A stretch of 64,000 bases of DNA from Galbula dea (lineage: Eukaryota; Chordata; Aves; Piciformes; Galbulidae), in NCBI GenBank assembly GCA_013399015.1, contig VWZX01002961.1, positions 496,001 through 560,000 on the forward strand, given 5' to 3'. The position numbers were made by a program, and so were the translations under genes. Below the pieces are notes generated by a model that was given only the letters and a program-made list of their open reading frames with translations, did not search any database and had not been told where the DNA came from. Shown piece after piece: positions 63,233-64,000 of the stretch. The stretch's first letter is position 1; every line of letters starts with the position of its first letter.

Positions 63233-64000
63233 CTGGAAGGAAAAAAGGCTCAGGAGATTACCAAATGCCAGAGACTTTTGTCTTTTTAATATCCTACAAA
63301 AGCCTCTGAGCTCTCTCCTCTCAACACTGTCCCTCTTCTCTCCTCACACCTCTTTTAATTCTAAGGCTTGCGAGGCATAGCTACACAACAAACACTTGCT
63401 CTTCTCTAAGTGATTTATCTGTCTTGCTGATTTAACTGTGTCATGGATGGAAAGACACCTAAGGCAACTCTTTGCAGAGTTGGTTCTGGCATCATGCTAC
63501 AGCAATGATGATTGACTGAGTGGTCAACCATGCTTGTCTCCAGAAAGGAGAGGTTTCTGTTGCTAGAACTGTCTTGCAATACAGTAAAGAAAAATTACCT
63601 GTTTAACAGGTTTTAACGACAAAATGCAAGATAAATTCTGATAAAAACTGAAGAAACTATTGTTCAGTGCACAAAGCCAACCTTTAAAGTCTATGTCTTT
63701 AAATTTTCATGAGTTTTCAAAAAGAAAAGCATCTCTTAATGCAAACCAGCTATAAATGCTTCTCAGGACAATACTAATTTAATCATAGGTCCTATATGAT
63801 CATTTGCAAGTGTAATGTACTTACCAAAAAGAAGGCTAAGGGGAATTAAATTGATTTCTCATAACCTTCAGAGCAAGTAGGACACCAGTTCCCTGTCTCT
63901 CTTTGGAAACCCCTGCTCTAAACAGAAAGAAGCCACTACTCCTGAAGTAATTTCATTCACATATCCATTGTGACCTCTCCTTGATCTCCCCTCTTCCAGA
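63233..64000. other. ARHGAP31 intron to window edge
   Basis: No further exon is recognised. A donor-like minus-strand site (TTTTTG|GTAAGT near 63824) is preceded by in-frame stops in the phase needed by the next exon, so I do not call an exon there. Confidence 0.5.

Noticed and set aside
63813..63850. Donor-like site that could end another ARHGAP31 exon
   Set aside because: The frame required by the next exon is closed by a stop a few codons before the site, and no acceptor gives a plausible exon.

Overview
This is vertebrate nuclear DNA, almost certainly from a bird. The genes are split by GT-AG introns and separated by long AT-rich gene-free stretches, and several repeats carry the signature 3' end of avian CR1 LINEs (ATTCTATG-type termini with the 'GGTTGGAAGGGACC' block). 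An ERVL-type LTR of the kind common in avian genomes lies upstream of UPK1B. The gene set matches the human 3q13.3 neighbourhood IGSF11 - TEX55 - UPK1B - B4GALT4 - ARHGAP31.

Layout. At 0.2-1.2 kb there is a GC-rich, CpG-rich promoter-like island. It holds one clear minus-strand first coding exon, whose gene continues beyond the left edge and is not identified. From 1.2 to 20.4 kb no gene is supported. That stretch holds CR1 fragments, a G-quadruplex-type motif and an unusual repeat array at about 18.2-19.1 kb that reverses orientation in its middle, leaving two perfectly complementary 143-base arms. A second CpG island at about 20.5-21.0 kb carries a palindromic RFX X-box. It starts a short five-exon plus-strand gene (20763-22415, 118 aa) with an RIIa-like docking motif, most likely the bird TEX55 orthologue.

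From 22.4 to 38.5 kb is gene-free. A solo LTR follows, then the complete seven-coding-exon tetraspanin gene UPK1B (39609-44913, plus strand). It gives exactly 260 aa with all phases consistent. From 55.35 to 63.23 kb the last five coding exons of ARHGAP31 (CdGAP) lie on the minus strand. Its RhoGAP-domain exons are beyond the right edge. The 45-55 kb stretch between these convergent genes is expected to hold their 3' untranslated regions.

The genes do not form a functional unit. UPK1B makes an apical-membrane plaque tetraspanin, ARHGAP31 turns off Rac1/Cdc42 at focal adhesions, and the TEX55-like protein looks like a sperm or ciliary PKA-scaffold type protein. The main structural points are the conserved order TEX55-UPK1B and the altered relation to ARHGAP31: it is convergent with UPK1B, and no B4GALT4 lies between them.
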